Of a stretch of 64,000 nt of DNA, positions 27,490 to 35,316 are shown in pieces. Origin of the DNA: Hymenobacter chitinivorans DSM 11115 (GTDB lineage Bacteria > Bacteroidota > Bacteroidia > Cytophagales > Hymenobacteraceae). The position numbers and the translations under genes were made by a program. The stretch is from contig NZ_PGFA01000001.1 of assembly GCF_002797555.1 (NCBI RefSeq), positions 558,001 to 622,000 of the forward strand. The letters are read 5' to 3'. Position 1 is the first letter of the stretch. The number at the start of each line of letters is the position of its first letter. The notes under the pieces were generated by a model. That model was given only the letters and a program-made list of their open reading frames with translations. It ran no database searches and was not told the DNA's origin.

Positions 27490-28171
27490 GTCGGCGCCGG
27501 TCGGCGGGCAGCTTCTCCAGGGCATAGCGCAGCATGGTGCGGGGCATCTGCCGGGCGTGGTCGGCCAGGAACTCCTCCAGCGCATCCTCGTTGCGCTTGC
27601 CCACTTCCCGTAGCATCCAGCCGGTAGCCTTGTGAATCAGGTCGTGGGGGTGGGAGAGGAGCTGCTCGGCCACGTTGAACGTGTCGGCAAACTGGTTTTT
27701 GCGAATAAAGGCCAGGGTCGAAACAATGCTCATGCGCTGGCTCCACAAGTGCTCCTCGGCGGCCAACTCGCGGAGCAACGTCCGGTCCTGGTCCAGCAAG
27801 TAGGTTCCGATGAGCAGCGGGCAAGTAATATCCACCAGGTTCCAGTTGTTGACGCGTCGGCGGTGGCGCAGGTAGGCTTCGTGAATGGCCTGCCGCCCGG
27901 CTGGGCCGGCTTTCTGAAATTGCAGCGTCCAGATAATCAGCGCCGTTTGGCGCAGCTCGTGCCAGGGGCTGGCCAGTAACTGCTCTACTTCGCTCAAAGG
28001 TAGCTGCCGAAACTCCCGGGCCACCTGCCGCTGCTGGGGCAGCGTAAGCCCCAAAAACTGGTCACCGGCGCCATATTCACCGGGGCCGGTCTTGAAAAAC
28101 CGCTGCAACAGCCCGGCCCGCACCGGGTCGGCAAGCTTGGTCAGAGTCGTTTCCAGGGCGGTGGCAGTCAT
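27473..28171 (-). CDS. DNA alkylation repair protein, AlkD-like
   Basis: The 232-residue all-helical protein fits the AlkD HEAT-like glycosylase family, which excises N3- and N7-alkylated bases without base flipping. Seen signatures are WHELRQTALIIW, RRRVNNWNLVDITCPLLIG, EHLWSQRMSIVSTLAFIRK and HDLIHKATGWMLREVGKR. The Trp-Asp and Arg contact residues are in place (NNWNLVD, GWMLREVGK). It starts 13 bases after the macro-domain gene and is very likely cotranscribed with it. Confidence 0.9.
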   Translation of the reverse strand: MTATALETTLTKLADPVRAGLLQRFFKTGPGEYGAGDQFLGLTLPQQRQVAREFRQLPLSEVEQLLASPWHELRQTALIIWTLQFQKAGPAGRQAIHEAYLRHRRRVNNWNLVDITCPLLIGTYLLDQDRTLLRELAAEEHLWSQRMSIVSTLAFIRKNQFADTFNVAEQLLSHPHDLIHKATGWMLREVGKRNEDALEEFLADHARQMPRTMLRYALEKLPADRRRHYMQQ

Positions 28172-28184
28172 CCGGGGCGGTGGT

Positions 28185-28817
28185 TTAGGGAATATCGTAG
28201 GTGATATCCTGCTCGTTGTGGGTGTAGAAATAGGCGTAGTTGGAGCGCAACTGCTCCCAGCCGGCCTTGGTGGCGTACTTGCGCTGCATCACGTCTTCCC
28301 AGGCTAGGCGCATCTGCCGGGCGCACACCAGGGGCCGGACCTGCCCTACGCCGGTGCCCAAACCCGGCACGGCCACGCTGCGCACGACCGACTTGACCGG
28401 CTCGCCCGAGGGCAACGTGCCGTGCTCGAGCAGTAGCAGCAGGGCTTTCATGCACTGGTACACGTTGGGGCCCCGCGTGATGGTCATGGGCGTACGCATG
28501 GTGGGGGCCGAAATCAGGTAGGGAAACAGGGTGCTGCCCGTGGGCAGGATGGCCGCCTGCCCCACCAGCAGCTCCCCAAAAAACTGCTCCCGGATAATCT
28601 GCTGCAGCTCTTTTTCGAGGTGCCAGCCCAGGTGCTTGGAGATGGAGAAGTCGATGCCGCCGTTCATGAAGCCGAAGCTGTTGGCCGGGCTTACAATGGC
28701 GTCGCACGGAGCGTCGAAGATGGAGCCGTGCTGAATGGTTACGTTGTCAACGTCGGCAAATACGCGTTGCCAGGCCTGGGTAACCTCCTGGTTGGTGTCA
28801 ATAAAGTTAAAGTGCAT
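28185..28817 (-). CDS. Macro domain protein
   Basis: The 210-residue protein is a single macro domain that should bind ADP-ribose. Key blocks are CDAIVSPANSFGFMNGGIDF (near residues 38-57) and VAVPGLGTGVGQV (near 150), the usual adenine/phosphate loops. The Asn and Gly residues of the ANS...GG loop are intact, as in de-ADP-ribosylating members. It resembles small macro proteins also found in phages. It lies just upstream of the AlkD-like gene. Confidence 0.87.
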   Translation of the reverse strand: MHFNFIDTNQEVTQAWQRVFADVDNVTIQHGSIFDAPCDAIVSPANSFGFMNGGIDFSISKHLGWHLEKELQQIIREQFFGELLVGQAAILPTGSTLFPYLISAPTMRTPMTITRGPNVYQCMKALLLLLEHGTLPSGEPVKSVVRSVAVPGLGTGVGQVRPLVCARQMRLAWEDVMQRKYATKAGWEQLRSNYAYFYTHNEQDITYDIP

Positions 28818-28877
28818 GAATGGGGTTTAGCCCGCAAAGTACGAGTAAATACTGCTTTATAACGACATAAGCGCTGA

Positions 28878-28894
28878 TTATCAAGCCTTGATAA
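28878..28894. promoter_or_regulatory. Perfect 17-base palindrome upstream of the macro/AlkD pair
   Basis: TTATCAAG-C-CTTGATAA lies 61 bases upstream of the macro-gene ATG and next to the mdh terminator. The size and symmetry fit a binding site for a dimeric repressor. Confidence 0.45.
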
Positions 28895-28899
28895 ACAAC

Positions 28900-28931
28900 A
28901 AGGCCCGTACTGCAGCTGCAGTACGGGCCTT
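28900..28931. terminator. Terminator of mdh (32-base perfect palindrome)
   Basis: AAGGCCCGTACTGCAG and its complement form a continuous palindrome with almost no loop, 22 bases after the mdh stop. The minus strand then reads TTGTTGTTT. Confidence 0.7.
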
Positions 28932-28953
28932 GGCAGGCGGAAGCCGGAGCGAG

Positions 28954-29895
28954 TTAGGCGCTGGCCTTGCTCATGTTGTCCAGGGCGTCCATCACTTCTT
29001 TCACGTGGCCGCGCGAGGTTTCGAGCATGGCTTTCTCCTCGTCGTTGAGCTGGAGCTCAATTACTTTCTCGATACCGTTCTTGCCCAGGATAACCGGAGC
29101 GCCCAGGTACACGCCATTGATGCCGTATTCGCCCTGCAGCTCGATGCACACGGGGAACACGCGGCGCTGGTCGCGCACGATGGCTTCTACCATTTGAGCC
29201 GCAGCGGCACCGGGAGCATACCAGGCCGAAGTGCCCATCAGCTTCACCAGCTCGCCACCACCCACGGCAGTGCGCTGCACGATGGCGTCGAGCTCAGCTT
29301 TACCGATCAGTTCGGTTACGGGAATGCCGCCCACGGTGGTGTAGCGGGGCAGGGGCACCATGGTGTCGCCGTGGCCACCCATGAGCACGGCCTGAATGTC
29401 CTTGGGGCTTACGTTGAGCGCCTCAGCCAGGAAGGCACGGTAGCGGGCCGTGTCCAGGATGCCGGCCATGCCGAACACCTTCTCGCGGGGCAAGCCCGAA
29501 GTGAGGTGGGCCTGGTAGGTCATCACGTCCAGCGGGTTCGACACCACGATGATGATGGCGTTGGGCGAGTATTTCACTACCTGCTCGGTTACCGTCTTCA
29601 CGATGCCGGCGTTGGTCGAAATCAGGTCGTCACGGCTCATGCCGGGCTTGCGGGGCAAACCCGAGGTGATGACTACCACGTCAGAATCAGCTGTGCGGCT
29701 GTAGTCGTTGGTGACGCCCACGGTGCGGGTGTCGTAACCGATAATGGGAGCCTTCTGCCAAATATCCAGCGCTTTGCCTTCGGCGAAGCCTTCTTTAATG
29801 TCAACCAGAACTACTTCGTTGGCGATTTCGCGGGTGGCTAATACGTCGGCGCAAGTAGCGCCCACGTTGCCAGCCCCAACTACGGTAACTTTCAT
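28954..29895 (-). CDS. mdh: Malate dehydrogenase (LDH-like)
   Basis: The 313-residue enzyme interconverts malate and oxaloacetate with NAD in the TCA cycle. The NAD-binding GAGNVGATCADVLA lies at 7-20. The substrate arginines are seen in GLPRKPGMSRDDL, and the catalytic His in MGGHGDTMV. Arg in the substrate loop marks malate rather than lactate specificity. The promoter-like TACTTTTA (minus strand, 29940-29933) lies 37 bases before the ATG. Confidence 0.96.
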   Translation of the reverse strand: MKVTVVGAGNVGATCADVLATREIANEVVLVDIKEGFAEGKALDIWQKAPIIGYDTRTVGVTNDYSRTADSDVVVITSGLPRKPGMSRDDLISTNAGIVKTVTEQVVKYSPNAIIIVVSNPLDVMTYQAHLTSGLPREKVFGMAGILDTARYRAFLAEALNVSPKDIQAVLMGGHGDTMVPLPRYTTVGGIPVTELIGKAELDAIVQRTAVGGGELVKLMGTSAWYAPGAAAAQMVEAIVRDQRRVFPVCIELQGEYGINGVYLGAPVILGKNGIEKVIELQLNDEEKAMLETSRGHVKEVMDALDNMSKASA

Positions 29896-30036
29896 TGGGT
29901 AAGGGTTGGTGTGAGAATTGTATTCGCAGTCGTAAAAGTAAGCGAAAAGCCGTAGCGGCCTAGAACAAGTTACGGGAACGATACCGGCGGGTAATTAGCG
30001 CCGGTATTGGCACCTGGCAGGGTTTCCGTGGTTTAC

Positions 30037-30079
30037 TCTGTTATCCTTCGCTCCACTTCGTTTCGTTCAGGATGACAGA
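30037..30079. repeat. REP-like palindrome between mdh and tilS
   Basis: TCTGTTATCC and GGATGACAGA pair as 10-base arms with one mismatch (G:U if RNA). The interior TTCGCTCCACTTCG and TTTCGTTCA resembles the GTCATCCTGAGCG-type repeats of the same broad family as the 35187-35291 element. It lies just after the tilS stop. Confidence 0.6.
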
Positions 30080-30092
30080 AGAGGCAGCCAAG

Positions 30093-31421
30093 CTACATCC
30101 GGCGCACCGTCAGCACGCGCTGAGTTTCCTCGGTAAGTTTAAACCGCTCGTCGGGGCGGAAGCCGATAACCCAGGCAATCTTCTGGTCGGCCGTGACGAG
30201 CACGCGCACGTCGTCCTTGAGATTGAGCGGTACTTTCTGGTCGATGAGAAAGTCGGACAGCTTCTTTTTGCCCTTCATGCCAATGGGCATAAACCAGTCG
30301 CCCTCCTGCCAGCGCCGCACCGTAAGCGGGAAGCTGAGCTTATCGGCATCCAGGGCCGCCACCTGTTTGCTGCGCGGCACTTCCTGACCGGCGCCTTCCG
30401 TCAGCTCGGCCCGCAGGTTGAGGCCCTCGGCTTTGAGCTCGGTTTGGCCGGCCTGCAGCTGGTAGGTACCGAATTTGGTCAGGCTGCGGGGCTTAATGAC
30501 CAGCTGTTCCCGGTCCTTGACCAGCAGGTGGGTCGGCGACTCAAACCGCCGGCCCGACTCGCCCTTGAAGGCAGCCACAATGTCTTTCACCACCAGGTAA
30601 GAGAAGCCAAAGGGCTTGAGCAGCTCGTGCAGCACGAGCGTAGTGGCGGCCGTGCGCTGCAGGGTCGGGATGTTGAGGTACACCACTTCGGCTTCGTCGC
30701 GCCGGGCCTGGGTCTGGGTTTCCTCCACGTAGCGGCGCAGGATTTCTTCGGCCCCGCCCACCCGCTCGGCCGTAATCTGCAGGGTTTGGTCGAGGTTGGG
30801 GTTGATGTCGCGCAGCACCGGCAGCACGTCGTGGCGCAGGCGGTTGCGCTGGTAGAGCGTGCTGTCATTAGAGGCATCCTCGCGCCAGATCAGCCGGTTC
30901 TCGACCAGGTAATCGTACAAATCTTCTTTGCCCACGCCCAGCAGGGGCCGGACGATGTGGCCGTTTTTGGCCTTGATGCCGTGCAAACCGGCCAGCCCGG
31001 TGCCGTGGGTGAGGTTGAGCAGCATGGTTTCGGCCGCGTCGCGCTGGTGGTGGGCCGTAGCAATGTAGTCGAGCTGCTGAGTTTGGCGGATCCGCTCAAA
31101 CCAGGCGTAGCGCAGGGTGCGGGCCGCCATCTGGGTCGAAATTCCTTCCTGGGCAGCAAACTCTTTGGTCTGGAAGAACTCGGCGAAGTAGGGCACTTCG
31201 TACTTTTTGGCCAGCTTGCGCACAAATTCCTCGTCGGCATCGGCTTCTTCGCCGCGCAGCCCAAAGTGGCAGTGGGCAATGGCAAACTTGATTTCGAGGC
31301 GGTGCAGCACGTCGGCCAGCACCACCGAGTCCATGCCGCCGCTGACGGCTACCAGCAGGTAGTCGGTGGCGGGGTCGAAAAGCTCCTGCTCTGTAATAAA
31401 CTGACGGACACGCTCAAGCAT
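30093..31421 (-). CDS. tilS: tRNA(Ile)-lysidine synthase
   Basis: The 442-residue enzyme modifies C34 of the AUA-reading tRNA(Ile) to lysidine and is essential in most bacteria. The PP-loop motif SGGMDS lies at 27-32, with HCHFGLRGEEAD after it and ATAHHQRDAAETMLLNL further on. The C-terminal TilS substrate-binding domains (about 320-440) contain RRWQEGDWFMPIGMKGKKKLSDF (shown in part). The length is typical. It is divergent from the OstA-like gene. Confidence 0.95.
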   Translation of the reverse strand: MLERVRQFITEQELFDPATDYLLVAVSGGMDSVVLADVLHRLEIKFAIAHCHFGLRGEEADADEEFVRKLAKKYEVPYFAEFFQTKEFAAQEGISTQMAARTLRYAWFERIRQTQQLDYIATAHHQRDAAETMLLNLTHGTGLAGLHGIKAKNGHIVRPLLGVGKEDLYDYLVENRLIWREDASNDSTLYQRNRLRHDVLPVLRDINPNLDQTLQITAERVGGAEEILRRYVEETQTQARRDEAEVVYLNIPTLQRTAATTLVLHELLKPFGFSYLVVKDIVAAFKGESGRRFESPTHLLVKDREQLVIKPRSLTKFGTYQLQAGQTELKAEGLNLRAELTEGAGQEVPRSKQVAALDADKLSFPLTVRRWQEGDWFMPIGMKGKKKLSDFLIDQKVPLNLKDDVRVLVTADQKIAWVIGFRPDERFKLTEETQRVLTVRRM

Positions 31422-31493
31422 AGAAAAACTGATCTAAAGAAGGCAACGGTGGGCACTAGCCTGCAAAGATGGGCGTTACCAGCGGGCCTTCCG

Positions 31494-31501
31494 TACCTTT
31501 G
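31494..31501 (+). promoter_or_regulatory. -7 promoter element of the OstA-like gene
   Basis: TACCTTTG matches TAnnTTTG and ends 8 bases before the ATG. No clear -33 TTTG is seen at 19 bases. Confidence 0.5.
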
Positions 31502-31509
31502 CCCCCGAA

Positions 31510-33252
31510 ATGCGGTTTATAAAGTTTCTTTTTCTGTTTCTTCTTGCCGGCCTGCCGGCCCTGAGCCAAGCCCAGCAGCGCCCTAGGCCGGCCGCCACTC
31601 AGCCCGCGGTACCACCCAAGGGCCAGCGCATTGAGCTGCTGCCCGGCACCGAGCGGCTGGTGGGCGGTACCTTCAACGGCGTCGAAATCCGCAAGCTGAT
31701 CGGCAACGTGAGCTTTAAACAGGGCACCACGCTGCTTTACTGCGACTCGGCCTACCAGTACCTGGAGAAAAACGCGCTGGAAGCCTTCAGCAACGTGCGC
31801 ATCATCCAGAACGACACCATTACCATCACCGGTGACCATGCCACCTACGACGGCGACACCCGCAAGGCCCGCATGACCGGTAACGTGGTGATGCGCGACC
31901 CGCGCATGACGCTCACCACCACCGTGCTCGACTACGACCTGAACAAGAACCTGGCCTACTACAGCACCGGCGGCCACCTCGTCGACCCCGAAAACACGCT
32001 CGACAGCCAGTTTGGCTACTACAATACCACGTCCAAAGTGTTCAGCTTCAAGCGCAACGTAAAGCTGATAACCAAGGAAAACACCATCGACACCGATACG
32101 CTGCAGTACAATACGGTGTCGAAAATTGCCTACTTCTTCGGGCCCACGCGCATCACGGGCAAGCAGGGCAACCTCTACGCCGAAAACGGCACCTATAATA
32201 CCATTACCAAGGTGTCGAACTTTCAGCGCAACGCCAAGATTGAAACCCCGAACTACCTGCTCGGCGGCGACAAGCTGGTGTACGACGAAGTGCGGCAGTA
32301 CGGCGTGGCCACCGGGCACGTCTCGATGACCTCGAAGAAGGACAACATCGTGCTGCGCGGCGACGTGGGCAAGTACTGGCGGGGGCTGGGCCGCACCAAA
32401 GTATACGGCAGCAGCCCGGTGATGCGCAACATCTCCGACAACGACACGCTCTACCTGTCGGCCGATACGCTGGTGAGCGTGGAAGGCCGCCCGCCCAAAA
32501 ACGCGGCCGGCGTGCTGTACGCCTACCCCCGGGTAAAAATCTTCCGCAAAGACCTGCAGGGCCGCTGCGACTCGCTAACCTACGACCGGGGCGACTCTAT
32601 TATTTACCTCAACAAGCGCCCCGTGCTGTGGTCGGACCAGAACCAGCTTACGGCCGACAGCATGGAAATCCGGCAGCGGCGCAAGAAGATTGACCAGATG
32701 CGCCTGTACGCCAACTCCTTTATTATTGGCCAGGACACGATTCTGAACTACAACCAAGTGAAGGGCCGCAACATGGTGGCTTACTTCGTGGATAACAAAA
32801 TAAAAAAAGTAGACGTGCTTGGCAACGCCGAGAGCCTCTACTATGCTCTTGAGGGGGATACGGCCGTCACGGGTCTCAACAAAGCCGTGAGTGCCAACAT
32901 GGCCCTGCGCTTTGCCGACAACAAGCTCCAGACGATTTCCTTCCTGACTAACCCCGACGCCAGCTTTATTCCGCCCCACGAGCTCAAGCCCGAAGACGAA
33001 AAGCTTAAGGGTTTCACTTGGCGGGCCACGGAACGCCCCACCCGCCGCGCGGTGTTGGGCAAGCACTTCCCGCTGCCGGCGAAGGCCAAGGCCAAGCCCA
33101 AAGCAAAACCCAAAACCAAGGCCAAAACGGCCGTCAAAACCAAGTCGAAAGCCGCCCCGAAGGCGAAAACCCCGCCCGCCAAAGTCGCTCCGAAGCCCGC
33201 CGCCCCACCCGCATCCAAGCCCAAAGTGGCCGCCCCGCGGGCGGTCCGCTAA
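31510..33252 (+). CDS. OstA-like/LptA-fold outer-membrane biogenesis protein
   Basis: The 580-residue secreted protein has a signal peptide (about 1-21) and an OstA-like N-terminal domain with repeated beta strands: YCDSAYQYLEKNALEAFSNV, GDHATYDGDTRKARMTGNV and similar blocks. Bacteroidota use such proteins in place of a short LptA to carry LPS across the periplasm. The last ~57 residues are a Lys/Ala/Pro-rich tail like histone H1, an odd ending for an envelope protein. It is followed after 57 bases by bamD. Confidence 0.88.
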   Translation: MRFIKFLFLFLLAGLPALSQAQQRPRPAATQPAVPPKGQRIELLPGTERLVGGTFNGVEIRKLIGNVSFKQGTTLLYCDSAYQYLEKNALEAFSNVRIIQNDTITITGDHATYDGDTRKARMTGNVVMRDPRMTLTTTVLDYDLNKNLAYYSTGGHLVDPENTLDSQFGYYNTTSKVFSFKRNVKLITKENTIDTDTLQYNTVSKIAYFFGPTRITGKQGNLYAENGTYNTITKVSNFQRNAKIETPNYLLGGDKLVYDEVRQYGVATGHVSMTSKKDNIVLRGDVGKYWRGLGRTKVYGSSPVMRNISDNDTLYLSADTLVSVEGRPPKNAAGVLYAYPRVKIFRKDLQGRCDSLTYDRGDSIIYLNKRPVLWSDQNQLTADSMEIRQRRKKIDQMRLYANSFIIGQDTILNYNQVKGRNMVAYFVDNKIKKVDVLGNAESLYYALEGDTAVTGLNKAVSANMALRFADNKLQTISFLTNPDASFIPPHELKPEDEKLKGFTWRATERPTRRAVLGKHFPLPAKAKAKPKAKPKTKAKTAVKTKSKAAPKAKTPPAKVAPKPAAPPASKPKVAAPRAVR

Positions 33253-33270
33253 GCCCGGCGCCGGCCCACC

Positions 33271-33301
33271 TTTGATTCGGCTTCGTAATCCGCTACCTTT
33301 G
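33271..33301 (+). promoter_or_regulatory. Consensus Bacteroidota promoter of bamD
   Basis: TTTG at 33271-33274 and TACCTTTG at 33294-33301 are separated by exactly 19 bases. The bamD ATG at 33310 is 8 bases after the -7 element, so the mRNA leader would be only a few bases. Confidence 0.7.
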
Positions 33302-33309
33302 TCCCCCTT

Positions 33310-34134
33310 ATGCTCTCTTTTCGCCCTACCTTCTTTGTTCTGCTACTGAGTGCGTTGCTGCTCGGCTCGTGCACTGGCTACCAAAAGCTGCTCAAAAGCG
33401 GCGACGTCAACAAGAAGTACGAGGCCGCCGTGCAGTACTACGATAAAGGCGACTTCTTCAAGGCCGGCACCTTGCTCGAAGACCTTATTCCGCTGCTTAA
33501 AGGCCGCCCCGAGGCTGAAAAAGCCCAGTTTTACTTCGCCAACACCAACTACCGGCAGCGCAACTACGTGCTGAGCGCCTATTATTTCCGCTCGTTTGCC
33601 GACACCTACCCCAACTCGCAGTACGCCGAGGAAGCCAACTTCTTGCACGCCAAGTCGTTGTTTCGCGACTCGCCCGAGTTTGAGCTCGACCAGACCAATA
33701 CCTACTCGGCCCTGGAGTCAATTCAGGACTTTCTGAACCGCTACCCCAGCAGCCAGTTCCGGCCCGAGGCCGAGAATATGTCGCAGGAGCTGCAGAAGAA
33801 GCTGGAAAACAAAGCTTTCCAAAGTGCCAAGCTGTATTACAACATCCGCTACTACCAGTCGGCCGTAACGGCGTTTACCTCGTTTCAGCAGCAGTACCCT
33901 TCCTCGTCTTTCAACGAGGAAGCCGCGTTCCTGAAGCTGAGCGCCCAGTACGATTTGGCCCGGGAAAGCGTGCCGGAAAAGCAGCGGGAGCGGTATTTGG
34001 AAGTCTTGTCGTTCTACCAGAACTTCATCGACAACTACCCCCAGAGCCGCAACCTGAAGGCGGCCGAAAACATGTACAGCACTTCCCGCGAGGAAATTGC
34101 CAAAATCAAACCGGCCGACACCGCCGCCAAATAA
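33310..34134 (+). CDS. bamD: Outer-membrane assembly lipoprotein BamD
   Basis: The 274-residue lipoprotein belongs to the BAM complex that inserts beta-barrel proteins. The signal peptide ends in the lipobox LLGSC (Cys21). The mature part is made of TPR-like helices: YYDKGDFFKAGTLLEDLIP, YYFRSFADTYPNSQYAEEA and FQNFIDNYPQS-type repeats. The length fits the family (about 250-290). It begins the bamD-rpoZ-coaC-coaB-DUF4835 run. Confidence 0.93.
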   Translation: MLSFRPTFFVLLLSALLLGSCTGYQKLLKSGDVNKKYEAAVQYYDKGDFFKAGTLLEDLIPLLKGRPEAEKAQFYFANTNYRQRNYVLSAYYFRSFADTYPNSQYAEEANFLHAKSLFRDSPEFELDQTNTYSALESIQDFLNRYPSSQFRPEAENMSQELQKKLENKAFQSAKLYYNIRYYQSAVTAFTSFQQQYPSSSFNEEAAFLKLSAQYDLARESVPEKQRERYLEVLSFYQNFIDNYPQSRNLKAAENMYSTSREEIAKIKPADTAAK

Positions 34135-34269
34135 TGTGCTGATGTGCTACTGTGGTTGAATGTGAGAAATGAATTCTGAGGCAACTTACCGCCGTCAAAA
34201 ACGCTTCTCCTTGCCACAACTTTAGCACCTTAGCACCTTCTCCTCACCAGCACATTAATAAAGCCTCAT

Positions 34270-34617
34270 ATGAAAACTCCGAACAACGTCTCTGCTTCCA
34301 TCGTGACCCGCAACATGTCGGATTTCACCCACGAAACCGGCAACGTGTACGAGTCGATTGCCATCATCTCGAAGCGCGCCAACCAGATTTCGGTGAAGCT
34401 GAAGGAAGAACTCAACGGCAAGCTGGCCGAGTTTGCCACCACGGTTGACAACCTGGAGGAAGTATTCGAAAACCGCGAGCAAATCGAGATTTCCAAGCAC
34501 TACGAGCGTCTGCCCAAGCCTACCAACCTCGCTATTGAGGAGTTTCTGGAAGGCAAAGTGACGTTCCGCACGCTGGAAGAAGAAGCGCTGCCCGTAGCTG
34601 CTCGCCCCACGGAATAA
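34270..34617 (+). CDS. rpoZ: RNA polymerase omega subunit, Bacteroidota type
   Basis: The 115-residue protein follows bamD and precedes coaC, the conserved position in the phylum. The omega core is seen in NVYESIAIISKRANQISVKL, and the C-terminal helices in HYERLPKPTNLAIEEFLEG. It stabilises the beta-prime subunit. It starts 135 bases after bamD and ends 10 bases before coaC. Confidence 0.93.
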   Translation: MKTPNNVSASIVTRNMSDFTHETGNVYESIAIISKRANQISVKLKEELNGKLAEFATTVDNLEEVFENREQIEISKHYERLPKPTNLAIEEFLEGKVTFRTLEEEALPVAARPTE

Positions 34618-34627
34618 GTAGCTGCTG

Positions 34628-35188
34628 ATGCCGCTGCAAGGCCGCAAGATCATTCTGGGCGTGTGCGGCAGCATTGCCGCCTACAAATCAGCCATGCTGG
34701 TGCGGCTCCTGGTAAAGGCCGGCGCCGAGGTGCAAGTCATTCTGACGGCCTCGGCGGCGGCCTTTGTCACGCCCCTTACGCTGGGTACGCTCTCCAAAAA
34801 GCCCGTTCTAACGGGCTTTTTGCGTGACGAAGCCGCCGGGGAGTGGCACAACCACGTGGAGCTGGGCCTCTGGGCCGACGCCCTGGTTATTGCCCCGGCC
34901 AGCGCCAACACCGTGGCCCAGCTGGCCAACGGCCACTGCCCCAACCTGCTGGCAGCCGTGTACCTGTCGGCCCGCTGCCCGGTGTTCCTGGCCCCGGCCA
35001 TGGACCTGGATATGTACGTGCACCCGGCCGTGACCCATAACTTCGAGCGCCTGCGTAGCTTCGGCAACCACGTGCTGGAGTCGCCGGTGGGGGAGTTGGC
35101 CAGTGGACTGTCGGGCCCCGGCCGCATGCTGGAGCCCGAGGACATCGTGCGGGAGCTGGAGCGGTTCTTCGGTGCAGATAGCGAATAG
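34628..35188 (+). CDS. coaC: Phosphopantothenoylcysteine decarboxylase (CoaC half of split CoaBC)
   Basis: The 186-residue flavoprotein decarboxylates phosphopantothenoylcysteine to 4'-phosphopantetheine. FMN-binding and active-site blocks are GVCGSIAAYKSA (11-22), WHNHVELGLWADALVIAPASANT and APAMDLDMYVHPA. The PAMD motif replaces PAMN, as in other Bacteroidota from memory. It stops after GRMLEPEDIVRELERFF, where a normal CoaBC would continue into CoaB. The stop TAG (35186-35188) takes its last two bases from the left end of the repeat element at 35187. Confidence 0.93.
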   Translation: MPLQGRKIILGVCGSIAAYKSAMLVRLLVKAGAEVQVILTASAAAFVTPLTLGTLSKKPVLTGFLRDEAAGEWHNHVELGLWADALVIAPASANTVAQLANGHCPNLLAAVYLSARCPVFLAPAMDLDMYVHPAVTHNFERLRSFGNHVLESPVGELASGLSGPGRMLEPEDIVRELERFFGADSE

Positions 35189-35291
35189 AACGTCATTCCG
35201 AGCAAAGCGAGGAATCTCGCGTGCTGACGTTGTAATGATAATGATTACCATGGCACGCGAGATGTCTCGCTAGGGCTCGACATGACGTTCT
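35187..35291. repeat. REP/MITE-like hairpin element splitting coaBC
   Basis: Terminal perfect 10-base inverted repeats AGAACGTCAT (35187-35196) and ATGACGTTCT (35282-35291) enclose a second stem, ATCTCGCGTGC/GCACGCGAGAT. The total is about 105 bases, with an AT-rich centre (TAATGATAATGATTA). The reverse complement of its right half (CGTCATGTCGAGC, GCGAGACAT) matches the palindrome at 9136-9166. It carries no gene. Confidence 0.85.
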
Positions 35292-35316
35292 GCTTAAGAA
35301 TCCTTACCCCCAACCC

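Noticed and set aside
30072..31586. Long open frame on the plus strand opposite tilS
   Set aside because: The minus strand carries full TilS motifs. The antisense product has no recognisable domain and a composition typical of shadow frames.
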